A stretch of DNA of 19,554 bases from the NCBI GenBank assembly GCA_031266855.1, contig JAISAF010000370.1, positions 1-19,554 of the forward strand, written 5' to 3'. How positions within the stretch are numbered: position 1 is the first letter of the stretch; each line of letters begins with the position of its first letter. This document shows, piece by piece, positions 19,484 through 19,554 of the stretch. Origin of the DNA: Spirochaetales bacterium (GTDB lineage Bacteria; Spirochaetota; Spirochaetia; DTKZ01). Made by a program: the position numbers and the translations under genes. The notes below the pieces were generated by a model. It was not told the DNA's origin. It saw nothing but the letters and a program-made list of their open reading frames with translations, and ran no database searches.

Positions 19484-19554
19484 ACGTCTCTATCACCGCC
19501 GGCTGCCGCCACCACGATTACAGGCGACCGTTACGCTTGCAGGTTTGGAACCAG

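Larger units (their letters stand above)
18981..19554. other. gene-free region right of the PUR gene, with hairpins
   Basis: Besides the PUR promoter, there is CATCGAT/ATCGATG at 19086-19110 (11-base loop), the inverted repeat element at 19229-19340, an imperfect hairpin at 19376-19406 and a perfect one at 19456-19483. Nothing to the window end looks coding. The open frame through the repeat element gives a peptide like that from copy 1, which the shared DNA explains. Confidence 0.65.

Overview
The window is most likely chromosomal DNA from a Treponema-like spirochaete. The ribosomal proteins and EF-Tu read as spirochaetal. A small PUR-domain protein (the BpuR type known from Borrelia) sits tail-to-tail with rnhB, and the left edge holds the end of a BspA-type leucine-rich-repeat plus DUF1566 protein, a kind of surface protein common in treponemes. 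The assignment rests on recognising protein families by eye; no search was run.

Layout. (1) 1-783: 3' part of the surface-type protein. (2) 784-1343: gene-free DNA with several perfect stem-loops, including one copy of a two-palindrome repeat, ending at a strong promoter. (3) 1416-2273: rpsL-rpsG. (4) 2274-2711: gene-free DNA with a second strong promoter and a structured, terminator-bearing leader. (5) 2712-17482: a nearly unbroken translation block: tuf, then rpsJ rplC rplD rplW rplB rpsS rplV rpsC rplP rpmC rpsQ (S10 set), rplN rplX rplE rpsN rpsH rplF rplR rpsE rpmD rplO secY rpmJ (spc set), and rpsM rpsK rpsD rpoA rplQ (alpha set). Gaps are mostly 1-30 bases, with 4-base and 11-base overlaps at rplD/rplW and rpoA/rplQ. 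A strong intrinsic terminator follows rplQ. fusA is absent from its usual place between rpsG and tuf, and adk, map and infA are absent from the secY-rpmJ junction. (6) 17543-18109: gene-free DNA packed with hairpins. (7) rnhB (+) and a PUR-domain gene (-), whose 3' ends overlap by 71 bases. (8) 18981-19554: gene-free DNA with more hairpins.

How it works together: the block supplies ribosomal subunits, EF-Tu, the SecY translocon channel and the RNA polymerase alpha subunit. Two promoters (at 1344 and 2318) and a probable attenuating terminator between tuf and rpsJ could set the ratio of rpsL/rpsG, tuf and the remaining genes. Zinc-ligand cysteines are kept in S4, S14, L24 and L36.

The least ordinary content is a family of intergenic repeats at both ends of the block. 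Three copies of a roughly 104-112 bp element share short constant anchors but carry palindromes of different sequence that remain perfectly self-complementary. A neighbouring run of three further hairpins follows the same pattern of constant frame and changed stem. I know of no named element with this design, but a genome-wide search is needed before calling it new.
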